Assembly (NCBI GenBank): GCA_934572465.1
Contig: CAKTLG010000003.1
Location: 1-64,000, forward strand
Direction: 5' to 3'
DNA: 64,000 nucleotides
From: an uncultured Oscillospiraceae bacterium
GTDB lineage: Bacteria > Bacillota > Clostridia > Oscillospirales > Oscillospiraceae
Each line of letters starts with the position of its first letter. The first letter of the stretch is position 1. The position numbers and the translations under genes are program-made. Of this stretch, positions 1-8,822 are shown piece by piece. A model generated the notes under the pieces. That model was not told the origin of the DNA. It did no database searches and saw only the letters and a program-made list of their open reading frames with translations.

Positions 1-26
1 AAAGGCGTAGTCGTCAACTACGCCCC
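1..26 (-). terminator. Hairpin at window edge
   Basis: An 8-bp perfect inverted repeat (GGCGTAGT/ACTACGCC) is followed on the minus strand by T residues running off the window. It looks like an intrinsic terminator, but the T tract is cut by the window edge. Confidence 0.35.
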
Positions 27-43
27 CTGTGAACTCGCTGTAT

Positions 44-91
44 AAAAAGCGAGTGTTCTTACAGCCTTTCAAATGCTATAAGAACACTCGC
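44..91 (-). terminator. Intrinsic terminator of the tRNA-Leu unit
   Basis: A 13-bp perfect stem (GCGAGTGTTCTTA / TAAGAACACTCGC) is followed by TTTTT on the minus strand, just after the CCA end of the second tRNA-Leu gene. Confidence 0.85.
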
Positions 92-93
92 CA

Positions 94-181
94 TGGTGCG
101 CGAGGCGGGACTTGAACCCGCACGCCCGTAATGAGCACTAGAACCTGAATCTAGCGAGTCTGCCAATTCCACCACTCGCGC
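94..181 (-). tRNA. tRNA-Leu (CAG)
   Basis: An 88-nt cloverleaf with a long variable arm, as in tRNA-Leu. The acceptor stem GCGCGAG/CTCGCGC is perfect and CCA is encoded. The anticodon loop TTCAGGT places CAG at the anticodon. It is the second gene of a two-tRNA unit read on the minus strand. Confidence 0.95.
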
Positions 182-205
182 GTTTTGCAGTTGTCAGAAA
201 AAAGA

Positions 206-292
206 TGGTGCGGATGGCGGGACTTGAACCCGCACGTCCAATCGAACACTAGCACCTCAAGCTAGCCTGTCTGCCAATTCCAGCACACCCGC
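206..292 (-). tRNA. tRNA-Leu (GAG)
   Basis: A leucine-type class II tRNA with acceptor stem GCGGGTG/CATCCGC (one G-T pair), T-arm GGGTTCAAGTCCC and encoded CCA. The anticodon loop TTGAGGT gives GAG. It is transcribed first in the pair, 24 nt before tRNA-Leu (CAG). Confidence 0.95.
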
Positions 293-325
293 ATTTTCAT
301 CAGTCTTTCAAACGACCGCTTCGCC

Positions 326-355
326 ATTATAAGCCCATTCAACGCAAAATGTCAA
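326..355 (-). promoter_or_regulatory. Promoter of the tRNA-Leu pair
   Basis: On the minus strand TTGACA (350-355) and TATAAT (326-331) are separated by 18 bp, a sigma-A consensus promoter about 30 bp ahead of the first tRNA. The sirtuin gene ends at 459, so this starts a separate unit. Confidence 0.85.
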
Positions 356-458
356 CCTTTTTTTGCATTTTCGCCGCAACTTTTTTCGCGGCTCCAAAAG
401 GATGCAGAAGTCCGGAAAAGCACGGCATTTTGTAAACTTTTCCAGCGTTTTCCGCAGC

Positions 459-1175
459 TCAAAGCTGCGCAAGCGTCTCCCCCACCGCGCCGGTGATGAC
501 AAGATCCGCTCCAAGTCCACGGTCAAGCGGGGTTTTGTTGATCACGACCAGCTTATTTCCCCAGTAATAGCGCACAAGTCCCGCCGCGGGGTAAACGGCG
601 AGCGACGTGCCCGCGATGATGAGCACATCGGCATCGCGGATATACTCCACCGCGCGGTAGAGCGTCTTCTCGTCCAGCCCCTCCTCGTAGAGCACCACGT
701 CGGGCTTGATGCGCCCGCCGCAGGTGCAGCGCGGCACGCCGGCGGCGTGCTTGACGAATGCTGCGTCGTAGAATTTCCCGCACCGCTCGCAATAGTTGCG
801 CAGCGTGCTGCCGTGCAGCTCGAGCACATTTTTGCTGCCCGCGGCCTGATGCAGCCCGTCGATATTCTGCGTGATGACGGCCCGAAGCTTGCCCGCGCGC
901 TCCCATTCGGCAAGCTTCAGGTGCGCGGCGTTGGGCTTCGCCCCGTCACAGAGGAGCTTCGCACGGTAAAACGCGAAAAACTTCTCCGGATAACGCTCGT
1001 AATAGGTGTGGCTCAGGATGGTCTCCGGCGGATCGTCCCACTGCTGATGGTACAGCCCGTCCACGCTGCGGAAGTCCGGGATGCCGCTCTCGGTCGAAAC
1101 GCCTGCACCGCCGAAAAAGACGATATTGTCCGTTCCGTCGACCAGCTCTCTGAGCCGTTTGATCTCGTCCGTCAT
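459..1175 (-). CDS. Sir2-family NAD-dependent protein deacylase
   Basis: A 238-residue sirtuin that would remove acyl groups from protein lysines, consuming NAD+ and giving O-acyl-ADP-ribose. Visible motifs are the NAD-binding GAGVSTESGIPDFRS near the N-terminus, TQNIDGLH, the catalytic His in LHGS, and a zinc ribbon made of CERC and CTCGG. Length is typical of bacterial CobB-type enzymes. An ATG at 1193 overlaps the upstream stop codon, but the ATG at 1175 follows AGGAGGG at good spacing and is preferred. It is the last gene of the aromatic amino acid operon; a link to that pathway is not evident. Confidence 0.9.
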   Translation of the reverse strand: MTDEIKRLRELVDGTDNIVFFGGAGVSTESGIPDFRSVDGLYHQQWDDPPETILSHTYYERYPEKFFAFYRAKLLCDGAKPNAAHLKLAEWERAGKLRAVITQNIDGLHQAAGSKNVLELHGSTLRNYCERCGKFYDAAFVKHAAGVPRCTCGGRIKPDVVLYEEGLDEKTLYRAVEYIRDADVLIIAGTSLAVYPAAGLVRYYWGNKLVVINKTPLDRGLGADLVITGAVGETLAQL

Positions 1176-1189
1176 GCGCCGCTCCCTCC

Positions 1190-2422
1190 TCATTTCGCCG
1201 CGCCGCCGAAGGCGGCGCGCACCTGACGCACGGTGTCCTCCACCGTGCCGTTGTTGTCTATCACATGGTCGGCAAAGCGCGCGTACTGCGCCCTGCGCCT
1301 TTCGTACAGTGCCGCAAGGTCGCCCGCGGAAAGGGGCCGGCCCTCGCGCGGCAGCCTGCCGACGTCCCGCTCCAGCCAGAAAATGATGCCGTTCTGGTGC
1401 AGAAGGTCGTAGTTCTCCTCCTGCGTCACGCAGCCGCCGCCCGTTGCAATGACCGCGCCCGAGCGCTTGCCGAGGTCGGCAAGCACCTCGCTTTCGCGCG
1501 CGCGGAACGCCGCCTCGCCGCGCCTTTCGATGAGCTGCGCGCAGGTCGCGCCATTGCGCTGCTCGATCTCCGCGTCGCTGTCAAGCACAACGCGTCCGAG
1601 CGCTTCGGCAAGGCGCGCGGCGACAGTGCTCTTGCCGCAGCCCGGCATCCCAATGAGGACGATGTTCTGCATTTCGGTGCCGAGCTCCTTCCAGATGCGC
1701 TCCGTCTCGCTGTCTGGGATATCCATGCGCTCAAAAAGCTCCGCCGTGCGCTTGGCCTGCGCCACGAGCATGTAAAGCCCGCTCATATACGGGATGCCGC
1801 GCCTTTCCGCCTGTAGGACGAGCGCCGTGCGCGCGGGGTTGTATACGATATCCAGCACGCCCTCGAGCCGCGGGAACATCGTCAGGTCGACGGGCGACAT
1901 GCCGCAGCCCGGGTACATGCCGACAGGCGTGGTATTCACGATGACCTGCGCGTCCGCATGGCGGGAAATGCTGTCGTAATTGTCCTCCCCGCTGCGGGAG
2001 ATAACGGTCACGCTGCCGGCGCCCATGTCCGCAAGCACGGCGCAGACCGTCGCCGACGCGCCGCCGGAGCCGAGCACGAGCGTCTTCTTCCCCTCGATGG
2101 CGATGCCGCTCGCCTTTACCATGCCGGCAAAGCCGTAGGCGTCGGCGTTGTCGCCGAAGAGCGTGCCGTCCGCGCGCCGCACCAGCACATTCACGCTTTG
2201 CAGCCTCTGCGCGATGGGCGAGAGCGCCGCACAGTACGGGATGACCGCTTTTTTATAGGGAATGGTGACGTTCAGTCCGTCGAAGCCGCCGCCCGTCAGA
2301 AATTCGCCGAGCTTTTCCGGCGCGACCTCATAGAGCCGGTACTCGTAATCGGCAAGGCGGGCGTGGATGGTGGGCGAATAGCTGTGACCCAGATGTTCGC
2401 CGAGCAGACCGCAGCGCTTCAT
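1190..2422 (-). CDS. aroE-aroK: Bifunctional shikimate dehydrogenase / shikimate kinase
   Basis: A 410-residue fusion covering two successive shikimate-pathway steps. Residues 1-245 are AroE: SYSPTIH substrate motif, NVTIPYK, GDNADAYGF in place of the usual NTD motif, an NADP-binding GSGGAS turn, and NTTPVGMYP. Residues 251-410 are AroK: P-loop GMPGCGKST, shikimate-binding DSDAEIE, and ATGGGCV. The upstream pheA stop directly abuts this ATG. An internal ATG at 1672 (residue 251) lies exactly at the domain boundary with AAGGAG upstream at 12-nt spacing, so a free kinase could also be made. The usual architecture is two genes. Confidence 0.95.
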   Translation of the reverse strand: MKRCGLLGEHLGHSYSPTIHARLADYEYRLYEVAPEKLGEFLTGGGFDGLNVTIPYKKAVIPYCAALSPIAQRLQSVNVLVRRADGTLFGDNADAYGFAGMVKASGIAIEGKKTLVLGSGGASATVCAVLADMGAGSVTVISRSGEDNYDSISRHADAQVIVNTTPVGMYPGCGMSPVDLTMFPRLEGVLDIVYNPARTALVLQAERRGIPYMSGLYMLVAQAKRTAELFERMDIPDSETERIWKELGTEMQNIVLIGMPGCGKSTVAARLAEALGRVVLDSDAEIEQRNGATCAQLIERRGEAAFRARESEVLADLGKRSGAVIATGGGCVTQEENYDLLHQNGIIFWLERDVGRLPREGRPLSAGDLAALYERRRAQYARFADHVIDNNGTVEDTVRQVRAAFGGAAK

Positions 2423-3565
2423 TCAGACCACCTCGCTGTAGGAGCCGAGATACGAAAATTCCTCGCACAGCTCCGGCAGCTCGCCCATGAGCTGGATGAA
2501 CTGCGGAGAGTAGACCGAGGTCTCGAGGTCAAAGTAGAACATGAACTCGAAGTTGCGCTCGGGCATGGGACGGCTCTCGAGCTTGTTGAGGTTGACGCCG
2601 AGCGCATAGAAGCGCGAGAGCACCTTGTACAGCGAACCCGGGCGGTGCGGCAGCACCATCATCAGGCTCGTGCGGTCTGCGCCGGGGTAGATCTCAAGTT
2701 CCCTTGCGATGCAGATGAAGCGCGTGAAATTGCTGCCCTGATCCTGCACGGAGGCGGCGAGGCAGTCAAGCCCGTAAAGCTCCATGCACGCGCGGGACGA
2801 GAGCGCCGCCACATCCGTTCTGCCGGACTCGGCGACGAGCTTGGCCGCCGCCGCGGTATTTTCGCAGCGGATGACCTTTACATCGGGAAGACTCTGCAAA
2901 AAGCGGGCGCACTGGCTGATGGCCTGCTCGTGGGAATAGATCTCGCGGATATCTGAAAGCTTTGCGCCGCTGTTGGCCAGCAGGTTGTGATCGACCTTGA
3001 TGCGCACCGAACGCACGATGTGGAAATTGTGCCGCATCATCAGGTCGTACACCGCGTTCACGCTGCCGGCGGTGCTGTTTTCAAGCGGCAGCACGCCGTA
3101 GCGGCAAAGCCCCTTTTCGATGGCGGAGAACACCGCCTCAAAGGAGCTGAAATAAAACGTGCTCGGGCGCTTGAAGAGCTTTTCGCAGGCCTGTGCGGAA
3201 TACGCGCCCTCCACGCCCTGACAGGCGACGGCGGCATCCTCCGGAAAGAGCCGCGGCGTTTCCTCTATGGCCCGCGCGATGCGCTCCGGCAGCTCGCCCG
3301 TCGTCCCCAGCAGACGGCCCTGACGGCTGCGGCTCAGCTCAAAGATGAGCGAATAGAGCGAGAGCGCGTATTCGCGCAGCTCCTCCGGCGTTTTGTCCGC
3401 GATCTCGCGCAGCTTTTCCTTCTCGCGGCGCATATCGAGCACGCGCAGACCGTTGGCCTTCTTGTAGGCCGCGATGTCCCCCGCCGTTTCCATGCGGCGG
3501 ACGAACAGCGCGAGCAGCTGCTCGTCGATCTCGTCGATCCTTTTGCGATAGTCGTTCAAGTCCAT
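2423..3565 (-). CDS. pheA: Bifunctional chorismate mutase / prephenate dehydratase
   Basis: A 380-residue P-protein converting chorismate to prephenate and then to phenylpyruvate. An N-terminal AroQ-type chorismate mutase (about 1-90; RKRIDEIDEQLLALF) precedes a prephenate dehydratase domain (about 105-285; GVEGAYSAQAC, LPLENSTAGSV) and a C-terminal ACT domain with the ESRP motif, which in this family binds Phe for feedback inhibition. The start at 3565 is chosen because GAGGTAGGAG precedes it; a reading frame open to 3664 overlaps aroC and lacks family homology. It sits 5 nt after aroC. Confidence 0.95.
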   Translation of the reverse strand: MDLNDYRKRIDEIDEQLLALFVRRMETAGDIAAYKKANGLRVLDMRREKEKLREIADKTPEELREYALSLYSLIFELSRSRQGRLLGTTGELPERIARAIEETPRLFPEDAAVACQGVEGAYSAQACEKLFKRPSTFYFSSFEAVFSAIEKGLCRYGVLPLENSTAGSVNAVYDLMMRHNFHIVRSVRIKVDHNLLANSGAKLSDIREIYSHEQAISQCARFLQSLPDVKVIRCENTAAAAKLVAESGRTDVAALSSRACMELYGLDCLAASVQDQGSNFTRFICIARELEIYPGADRTSLMMVLPHRPGSLYKVLSRFYALGVNLNKLESRPMPERNFEFMFYFDLETSVYSPQFIQLMGELPELCEEFSYLGSYSEVV

Positions 3566-3570
3566 AGCTC

Positions 3571-4641
3571 CTACCTCGTTTCCTTTCTGCGCCCGAGCAG
3601 CGCATCGTATACGGCGACGGCCGCCGCCGCCTCCACACAGGGCACGGCGCGCGGCACGATGCATGGATCGTGCCGGCCCGCGACCGTAAGCGTCTCCTGC
3701 GTCATGGTCTGTAGATCCACGCTCCGCTGCGCGCGCGCAATGGACGGCGTCGGCTTGAACGCCGCGCGGAACACAATGGGCATTCCCGTCGTGATGCCGC
3801 CGAGGATGCCGCCGCAGCGGTTCGTTTCAGTGACGATACTGCCGTCTTCGACCGCGAACGCATCGTTATTTTCGCTGCCGCGCAGCTCCGATGCGCCAAA
3901 GCCCGCGCCGAACTCGACGCCCTTGACCGCGGGAATGCCGAACACCGCTGAGGCAATACGGTTCTCCATACCGCCGAACATCGGGTCGCCAAGGCCCGCG
4001 GGCGCGCCGAGGACGACGCATTCGACGATGCCGCCGACGCTGTCTCCCGCCTCGCGCGCCGCCGCAATGGCCTCGCGCATTTTTTCGCCGCACGCATCGC
4101 TGACGACGGGGAACTCCTTGTCCGCGGTGGAGCCTGTCAGCTCGCCTTCATCCGAAATGCCCGCGATGGCAGCGATGCGGCTCACGACTGTGATGCCCTC
4201 TCGCGCCAAAATCTGTAAGCAGATACCGCCCGCGATGCACAGCGGCGCGGTCAGCCGCCCGGAAAAGTGTCCGCCGCCCGTGCGGTCCTGCCAGCCGCCG
4301 TACTTGACCTCGGCGGTGTAGTCTGCGTGGCCGGGGCGCGGCATGACGGCAAGGTTCGCGTAATCCTGCGGGCGCGTGTTCGTGTTGCGGATGATGGCCG
4401 TGAGCGGCGCGCCGCAGGTATGGCCGTTCACAAGGCCGGAGAGAATCTCCGGCACGTCGGCCTCCTTGCGCGGCGTCGACCATGCGTTTTTGCCCGGCGC
4501 GCGGCGGTCCAGAAAGCGCTGGAGCTCGTCCGGATCGACCTTCTCGCCTGCGGGGATCCCCTCGACCGTCACGCCGATGGCCGGAGAATGCGACTGGCCA
4601 AAGATGGTCAAATGCAGGTTCTCGCCGTAGGTGCTGCTCAT
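3571..4641 (-). CDS. aroC: Chorismate synthase
   Basis: A 356-residue enzyme that turns 5-enolpyruvylshikimate 3-phosphate into chorismate with reduced FMN as cofactor. Family motifs are GESHS-like FGQSHSPAIGV at residue 14, RPGHADYT, RTGGGHFSGR, and a C-terminal GGITTGMPI. Length matches bacterial AroC. Its ATG overlaps the aroA stop by four bases (ATGA), indicating translational coupling within the operon. Confidence 0.97.
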   Translation of the reverse strand: MSSTYGENLHLTIFGQSHSPAIGVTVEGIPAGEKVDPDELQRFLDRRAPGKNAWSTPRKEADVPEILSGLVNGHTCGAPLTAIIRNTNTRPQDYANLAVMPRPGHADYTAEVKYGGWQDRTGGGHFSGRLTAPLCIAGGICLQILAREGITVVSRIAAIAGISDEGELTGSTADKEFPVVSDACGEKMREAIAAAREAGDSVGGIVECVVLGAPAGLGDPMFGGMENRIASAVFGIPAVKGVEFGAGFGASELRGSENNDAFAVEDGSIVTETNRCGGILGGITTGMPIVFRAAFKPTPSIARAQRSVDLQTMTQETLTVAGRHDPCIVPRAVPCVEAAAAVAVYDALLGRRKETR

Positions 4642-5894
4642 AAGCCCTCTCCTTTCAAGCTGCCGAAGTCCTCCCAGAAGCGGGGGTAGGACTTTGCCAC
4701 GCAGCTGTCATTGTCGACCGTGATATCGCCTGCCGCGGCGCAGGCCGCGACGGCGGCGGACATTGCAAGGCGGTGGTCGTTCTGCGTTTCAACGCTCCCA
4801 CCGCGCAGCGCGGGAACGCCCGCGATGACAAGGCCGTCCGCCTTTTCTTCGACGCTCCCGCCGAGCGCGCGCAGCAGATTTGCCGTGCTCCTCAGCCGGT
4901 CAGACTCCTTGAGCCGCAGCCGGCCGGCGTTTTCGACCCGCGTCTCCCCTTCTGCTGCTGACGCAACAACGCTCAGCACGGGGATGAGGTCGGGGATGGG
5001 CGAAGCGTCGATCGTCACGCCGCGAAGCGCGCCGCGCCTGACCGTCACGGCGCCGTCGTGCTCTGCAACCGCCGCGCCGAACCGGCGCAGAATGTCCAAA
5101 ACCGCCCTGTCGCCCTGTGAGGACTGGAGGTTCAGCCCTTCGACGGTCACGCCCTCCTTCGACAGCGCGCCCATACAGAGGAAAAATGCCGCGTTCGACC
5201 AGTCGCCTTCAACGACTGTGCGCTCCGGCAGACGGAATTTCTGCCCGCCAGGGATGGCATACGTGCTGCCGGTTTTCGAAAACCCGACCCCCGACAGGCG
5301 CAGCGCGTCCTCTGTCATCGCAACATAGGCCGCAGATTCAAGCGGCCCCGTCACGGTCAGGGTGCTGTCCGCGCCCAAGCGCGGCAACGCCATGAGTAAA
5401 CCCGAGATATACTGCGAGGACACGTTGCCCGCGATGGCGTAATCTCCCGCTTGCAGCCGGCCGCTGCACAGCAGCAGATCGCCGTCCTCGTGGAGCGTCA
5501 TGCCATGCTCTTTTAAAACGCTATCCAGCGGGGCGAGCGGGCGCTGGGGCAGCCGCCCCTCGCGGTGGAAGACCGCCTGCGCGCCGAGCGCGCCGCACAG
5601 CGGCAGCAGAAAGCGCAGCGTCGACCCGCTCTCACCGCAATAGAGGTCGCAGCGCCCCTCGGGCGCTTTTTTGATCGGAGAGACGAGGAAGCCCATCTCC
5701 GTTTCAACAATTTTCGCGCCGAGCGCGTTCAGGCATCCGACCGTGGCCGCGATGTCGGCGGAAACGCCGTCGCAGACGACCTCCGTTGGCTTTTCGCCGA
5801 GCGCCGCGCAGATGAGCAGCCGGTGCGCCTGCGATTTGGATGCAGGGATGCGCACGCGGCCCGCGCGTGCGCCATGCGCAATGACGCGGCTCAT
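4638..5894 (-). CDS. aroA: 3-phosphoshikimate 1-carboxyvinyltransferase (EPSP synthase)
   Basis: A 418-residue EPSP synthase that adds enolpyruvate from PEP to shikimate 3-phosphate. The N-terminal SKSQAHRLLICAAL motif, GESGSTLRFLLPL (PEP/glyphosate-site loop), SSQYISGLLMALP, and the C-terminal LRLKESDRL and NDHRLAMSAAVA motifs are all present. It overlaps aroB and aroC by ATGA-type junctions. The PEP-site loop GESGST differs from the GNAGTA form of classical class I enzymes; whether this affects glyphosate binding cannot be judged here. Confidence 0.96.
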   Translation of the reverse strand: MSRVIAHGARAGRVRIPASKSQAHRLLICAALGEKPTEVVCDGVSADIAATVGCLNALGAKIVETEMGFLVSPIKKAPEGRCDLYCGESGSTLRFLLPLCGALGAQAVFHREGRLPQRPLAPLDSVLKEHGMTLHEDGDLLLCSGRLQAGDYAIAGNVSSQYISGLLMALPRLGADSTLTVTGPLESAAYVAMTEDALRLSGVGFSKTGSTYAIPGGQKFRLPERTVVEGDWSNAAFFLCMGALSKEGVTVEGLNLQSSQGDRAVLDILRRFGAAVAEHDGAVTVRRGALRGVTIDASPIPDLIPVLSVVASAAEGETRVENAGRLRLKESDRLRSTANLLRALGGSVEEKADGLVIAGVPALRGGSVETQNDHRLAMSAAVAACAAAGDITVDNDSCVAKSYPRFWEDFGSLKGEGL

Positions 5895-6949
5895 CGGATG
5901 CCACCGTCCCGCATCCAGCCGCGCAGGGCTTCGACGGGGATGGTCTCCATGCGCACCTGACCGATCTTCTCCGGCACGATAAGGTGCATCCTGCCGCCGG
6001 ATATTTTCTTATCCACAAGCTCCGCTTCATAGAGCCTGTCGAGCGGATAGTCCGTCTCGGTCGGAAGCCCGTAGCGGCGTAAAATGTCAAGCAGGCGCGT
6101 CAGCGTCTCATCGCTGCAAATGCCACGCGCGGCCGCCGCGCGCGTGACCGCCGCCATGCCGATGGCGACCGCTTCGCCGTGCAGGAGCGAAAAGTCGCTG
6201 CACTGCTCCACCGCGTGGCCGAAGGTGTGACCCAGGTTCAGCGTGCGGCGGCGGCCGAGGTCATACTCGTCCGCGCCGACGATGTCGCGCTTCATCCGGA
6301 CGCAGACCTCGATGACGTGCTCATACTGCCCGCGCACGGGCGTTTCGTATAATTCCTCAAAGAACGCGGCATTGCCGAGCATCGCATACTTGATGATCTC
6401 GGCGCAGCCGCAGCGGTACTGCTCCTCGGGCAGCGTCTCGAGCGTGTCCGGATCGCAGAGCACGATGCAGGGCTGGTAGAAGCTGCCCGCCTGATTCTTG
6501 CCCGTGGGCAGGTCGACGGCTGTCTTGCCGCCGACGGACGAATCCACCGCGGCGAGCAGCGTCGTCGGGATCTGGGCAAAGCCCATGCCGCGCTGATATG
6601 TCGCCGCCGCAAAGCCCGCGAGGTCACCCACCACGCCGCCGCCGAGCGCAACGACCACATCGCTGCGGCTGAAGCGGCGCTCGCCGAGAAAGCGCAGCAC
6701 GTCGGCATAGGTCGAGAGGTTCTTGCTCCCCTCGCCCGCGGGAAATACGAAAGAATACACACCGTAACCGGCCTTTTCCAGCGCCTTGACCGTGCGCTCG
6801 CCGTAAAGCGCGTAGACCGTGTCGTCCGACACGAGGGCGGCCATCCCGGGGGCGCTGACCTCCCTGAGCAGCTCGCCCGCGCGGTCGAGTAATCCGCGCT
6901 CGACCAGCACGTCATACTCGCGCGAGGCCGTGATATGGATGCTGCGCAT
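5891..6949 (-). CDS. aroB: 3-dehydroquinate synthase
   Basis: A 352-residue NAD+- and metal-dependent enzyme that closes DAHP to 3-dehydroquinate. Diagnostic stretches are ALGGGVVGDLAGFAA, PTTLLAAVDSSVGGKTAVD, GCAEIIKYAML and the metal-binding LNLGHTFGHAVE with LLHGEAVAIGM. Its ATG shares a base with the tyrA stop codon (TGATG). The next pathway enzyme, 3-dehydroquinate dehydratase, is missing from this operon and must be encoded elsewhere. Confidence 0.97.
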   Translation of the reverse strand: MRSIHITASREYDVLVERGLLDRAGELLREVSAPGMAALVSDDTVYALYGERTVKALEKAGYGVYSFVFPAGEGSKNLSTYADVLRFLGERRFSRSDVVVALGGGVVGDLAGFAAATYQRGMGFAQIPTTLLAAVDSSVGGKTAVDLPTGKNQAGSFYQPCIVLCDPDTLETLPEEQYRCGCAEIIKYAMLGNAAFFEELYETPVRGQYEHVIEVCVRMKRDIVGADEYDLGRRRTLNLGHTFGHAVEQCSDFSLLHGEAVAIGMAAVTRAAAARGICSDETLTRLLDILRRYGLPTETDYPLDRLYEAELVDKKISGGRMHLIVPEKIGQVRMETIPVEALRGWMRDGGIR

Positions 6950-7779
6950 CAGCCGTCCACCTCTTCCTTTCTCCTTTTCCCCTCGTCCAGAAGACGGATA
7001 AGCGCCTCTTCATCGCCGTCTTCCATGGCGGTCTTATACTGCGTCAGATGCTCGATATAGCAATCGATCTCCTTGAGTAAGAATTCCTTATTCTCCATAA
7101 AGAGCTCCGCCCACATCTGCGGCGCGAGCCACGCAACGCGCGTCATGTCCTTGTAGCTGCCGGCGGAAAAGCCCTTGTGCCTGTTTGCCGTGGGGCTCTT
7201 GATGTAGGCGTTCGACGCCACGTGCGCCAGCTGCGAGGTAAAGGCGATCATCTCGTCATGCTGCTCGGCGGTCGTGACGGAAAAGCTGCCGAAGCCCGCG
7301 GGAGAGAGCAGCTCCTTCACGCGGCCCAAAAGCTCGATATCGTCGAAGCGCGGGGGCACGAGCACCATCGGCGCGCCCCGAAAGAGATCGGCCCTTGCGT
7401 ATTTGAAGCCAGAGAACTGCGTACCCGCCATCGGATGCCCGCCAAGGTATGTAAGGCCGTACTGCTCCGCGACCGGAAAGCACGCGGCGCAGACCGTGCG
7501 CTTCGTGCCGCAGCAGTCGATGACGACCGTGCGTCTGTCGATCTTCGGCGCGTTCGCCCTGAACCACGCGACCGCTGCCGCCGGCGGCACGGCAAGCAGC
7601 AGGAGGTCGCATTCCGCAAGCGCTTCGTCCGTCAGCTCGCCGTCCACCGCGCCGCTGATAACAGCAAAGGCGAGCACATCGCGGTCGATGTCGCAGGCGA
7701 ACACGCGCTCGCCCGCCTCATGATAGGCCTTGGCGAGCGAGCCGCCGATCAGGCCCAGACCCACGATGCCGGCGGTCAT
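6949..7779 (-). CDS. tyrA: Prephenate dehydrogenase
   Basis: A 276-residue NAD(P)-dependent dehydrogenase oxidising prephenate to 4-hydroxyphenylpyruvate for tyrosine synthesis. The N-terminal Rossmann motif GIVGLGLIGGSLAKAY, the GGHPMAGTQFSG active-site stretch, and a helical C-terminal dimer domain are present; no ACT domain follows. The start at 7779 overlaps the aroF stop as ATGA and begins directly with the Rossmann strand; the frame open to 7863 lacks homology. Placement next to aroF and aroB fits tyrosine-branch control by the operon attenuator. Confidence 0.95.
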   Translation of the reverse strand: MTAGIVGLGLIGGSLAKAYHEAGERVFACDIDRDVLAFAVISGAVDGELTDEALAECDLLLLAVPPAAAVAWFRANAPKIDRRTVVIDCCGTKRTVCAACFPVAEQYGLTYLGGHPMAGTQFSGFKYARADLFRGAPMVLVPPRFDDIELLGRVKELLSPAGFGSFSVTTAEQHDEMIAFTSQLAHVASNAYIKSPTANRHKGFSAGSYKDMTRVAWLAPQMWAELFMENKEFLLKEIDCYIEHLTQYKTAMEDGDEEALIRLLDEGKRRKEEVDG

Positions 7780-8780
7780 GCCTTGACCGCCTCTCTCACG
7801 CGGCCAACGGCCTTGGCAAGCTCGTCGTACTGCTCGGGACGCAGGGACTGCGCCCCGTCGCACAGCGCATGGATGGGGTCGTTGTGCACCTCGATGATGA
7901 GTCCGTCAGAGCCGCAGGCGGCCGCCGCCAGCGCCATGGGACGCACCAGGCGCGCGATGCCGGTGGCGTGGCTGGGGTCTACGATGACGGGCAGGTGCGT
8001 CAGCTCCTTGAGCATCGGCACAGCCGCAAGGTCGAGCGTATTTCTCGTGTAATCGTCATAGGTGCGGATGCCGCGCTCGCAGAGGATGACCTGCTCGTTG
8101 CCGCCGGCCATGATGTACTCCGCGCTCATCAAAAGCTCCTTGAGCGTGCTGGCAAGGCCGCGCTTTAAGAGGATCGGCTTTCTGAGCTTGCCCAGCTCGC
8201 GCAGCAGGTCAAAGTTCTGCATATTGCGCGCGCCGACCTGAATGACATCAACATCCTCAAAAAGCGGCAGATAGCTCGTGCCCATGATCTCGGTCACGAT
8301 GGGAAGCCCTGTTTCCTGACGGGCGATCTTCAGAAGCTCGATGCCCTCGGCCTTGAGACCCTGAAAGTCGTAGGGCGAGGTGCGGGGCTTGAACGCGCCG
8401 CCGCGCAGCATATCCGCGCCCGAGGCCTTCACCGCCTTGGCGACCGCGACGATCTGCTCCTCGGATTCGACAGAGCACGGCCCCGCGATCATGCAGAAGT
8501 TCCCGCCGCCGACCTTGACATTGCCGATCTCGACGACCATGTCGTCCGGATGGAACTTGCGGTTGCAGCACTTGAACGGCTCGGTCACGCGCTTGACGGA
8601 ATCGACGATATCGAGCGAGCCGATCAGATCCATGTCAACGCGCCCCGTGTCGCCGATCAGGCCGAGGACAGTCTGGTAATCGCCCTCGGAGATGTGGACG
8701 CCGAGTCCCTGATTCTTGAGCCACGAAATGAGCTGCTCGCGCTTGTCCTGTCCAACGCCGCGCTTGAGTACGACGATCAT
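7776..8780 (-). CDS. aroF: 3-deoxy-7-phosphoheptulonate (DAHP) synthase, type I-beta
   Basis: A 334-residue first enzyme of the shikimate pathway, condensing PEP and erythrose 4-phosphate. An N-terminal ferredoxin-like regulatory domain (about 1-70, starting MIVVLKRG) precedes a TIM barrel with IAGPCSVES, RGGAFKPRTSPY, LKRG and a C-terminal VDPSHATG motif. In characterised relatives such as Thermotoga AroF this N-terminal domain mediates feedback by aromatic amino acids. The start at 8780 has AAGGAGGAG at 8-nt spacing. It is the first structural gene after the attenuator. Confidence 0.96.
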   Translation of the reverse strand: MIVVLKRGVGQDKREQLISWLKNQGLGVHISEGDYQTVLGLIGDTGRVDMDLIGSLDIVDSVKRVTEPFKCCNRKFHPDDMVVEIGNVKVGGGNFCMIAGPCSVESEEQIVAVAKAVKASGADMLRGGAFKPRTSPYDFQGLKAEGIELLKIARQETGLPIVTEIMGTSYLPLFEDVDVIQVGARNMQNFDLLRELGKLRKPILLKRGLASTLKELLMSAEYIMAGGNEQVILCERGIRTYDDYTRNTLDLAAVPMLKELTHLPVIVDPSHATGIARLVRPMALAAAACGSDGLIIEVHNDPIHALCDGAQSLRPEQYDELAKAVGRVREAVKA

Positions 8781-8822
8781 AATGATCTCCTCCTTGTCAT
8801 CAGTAAATATGCGAAAGAAAAA

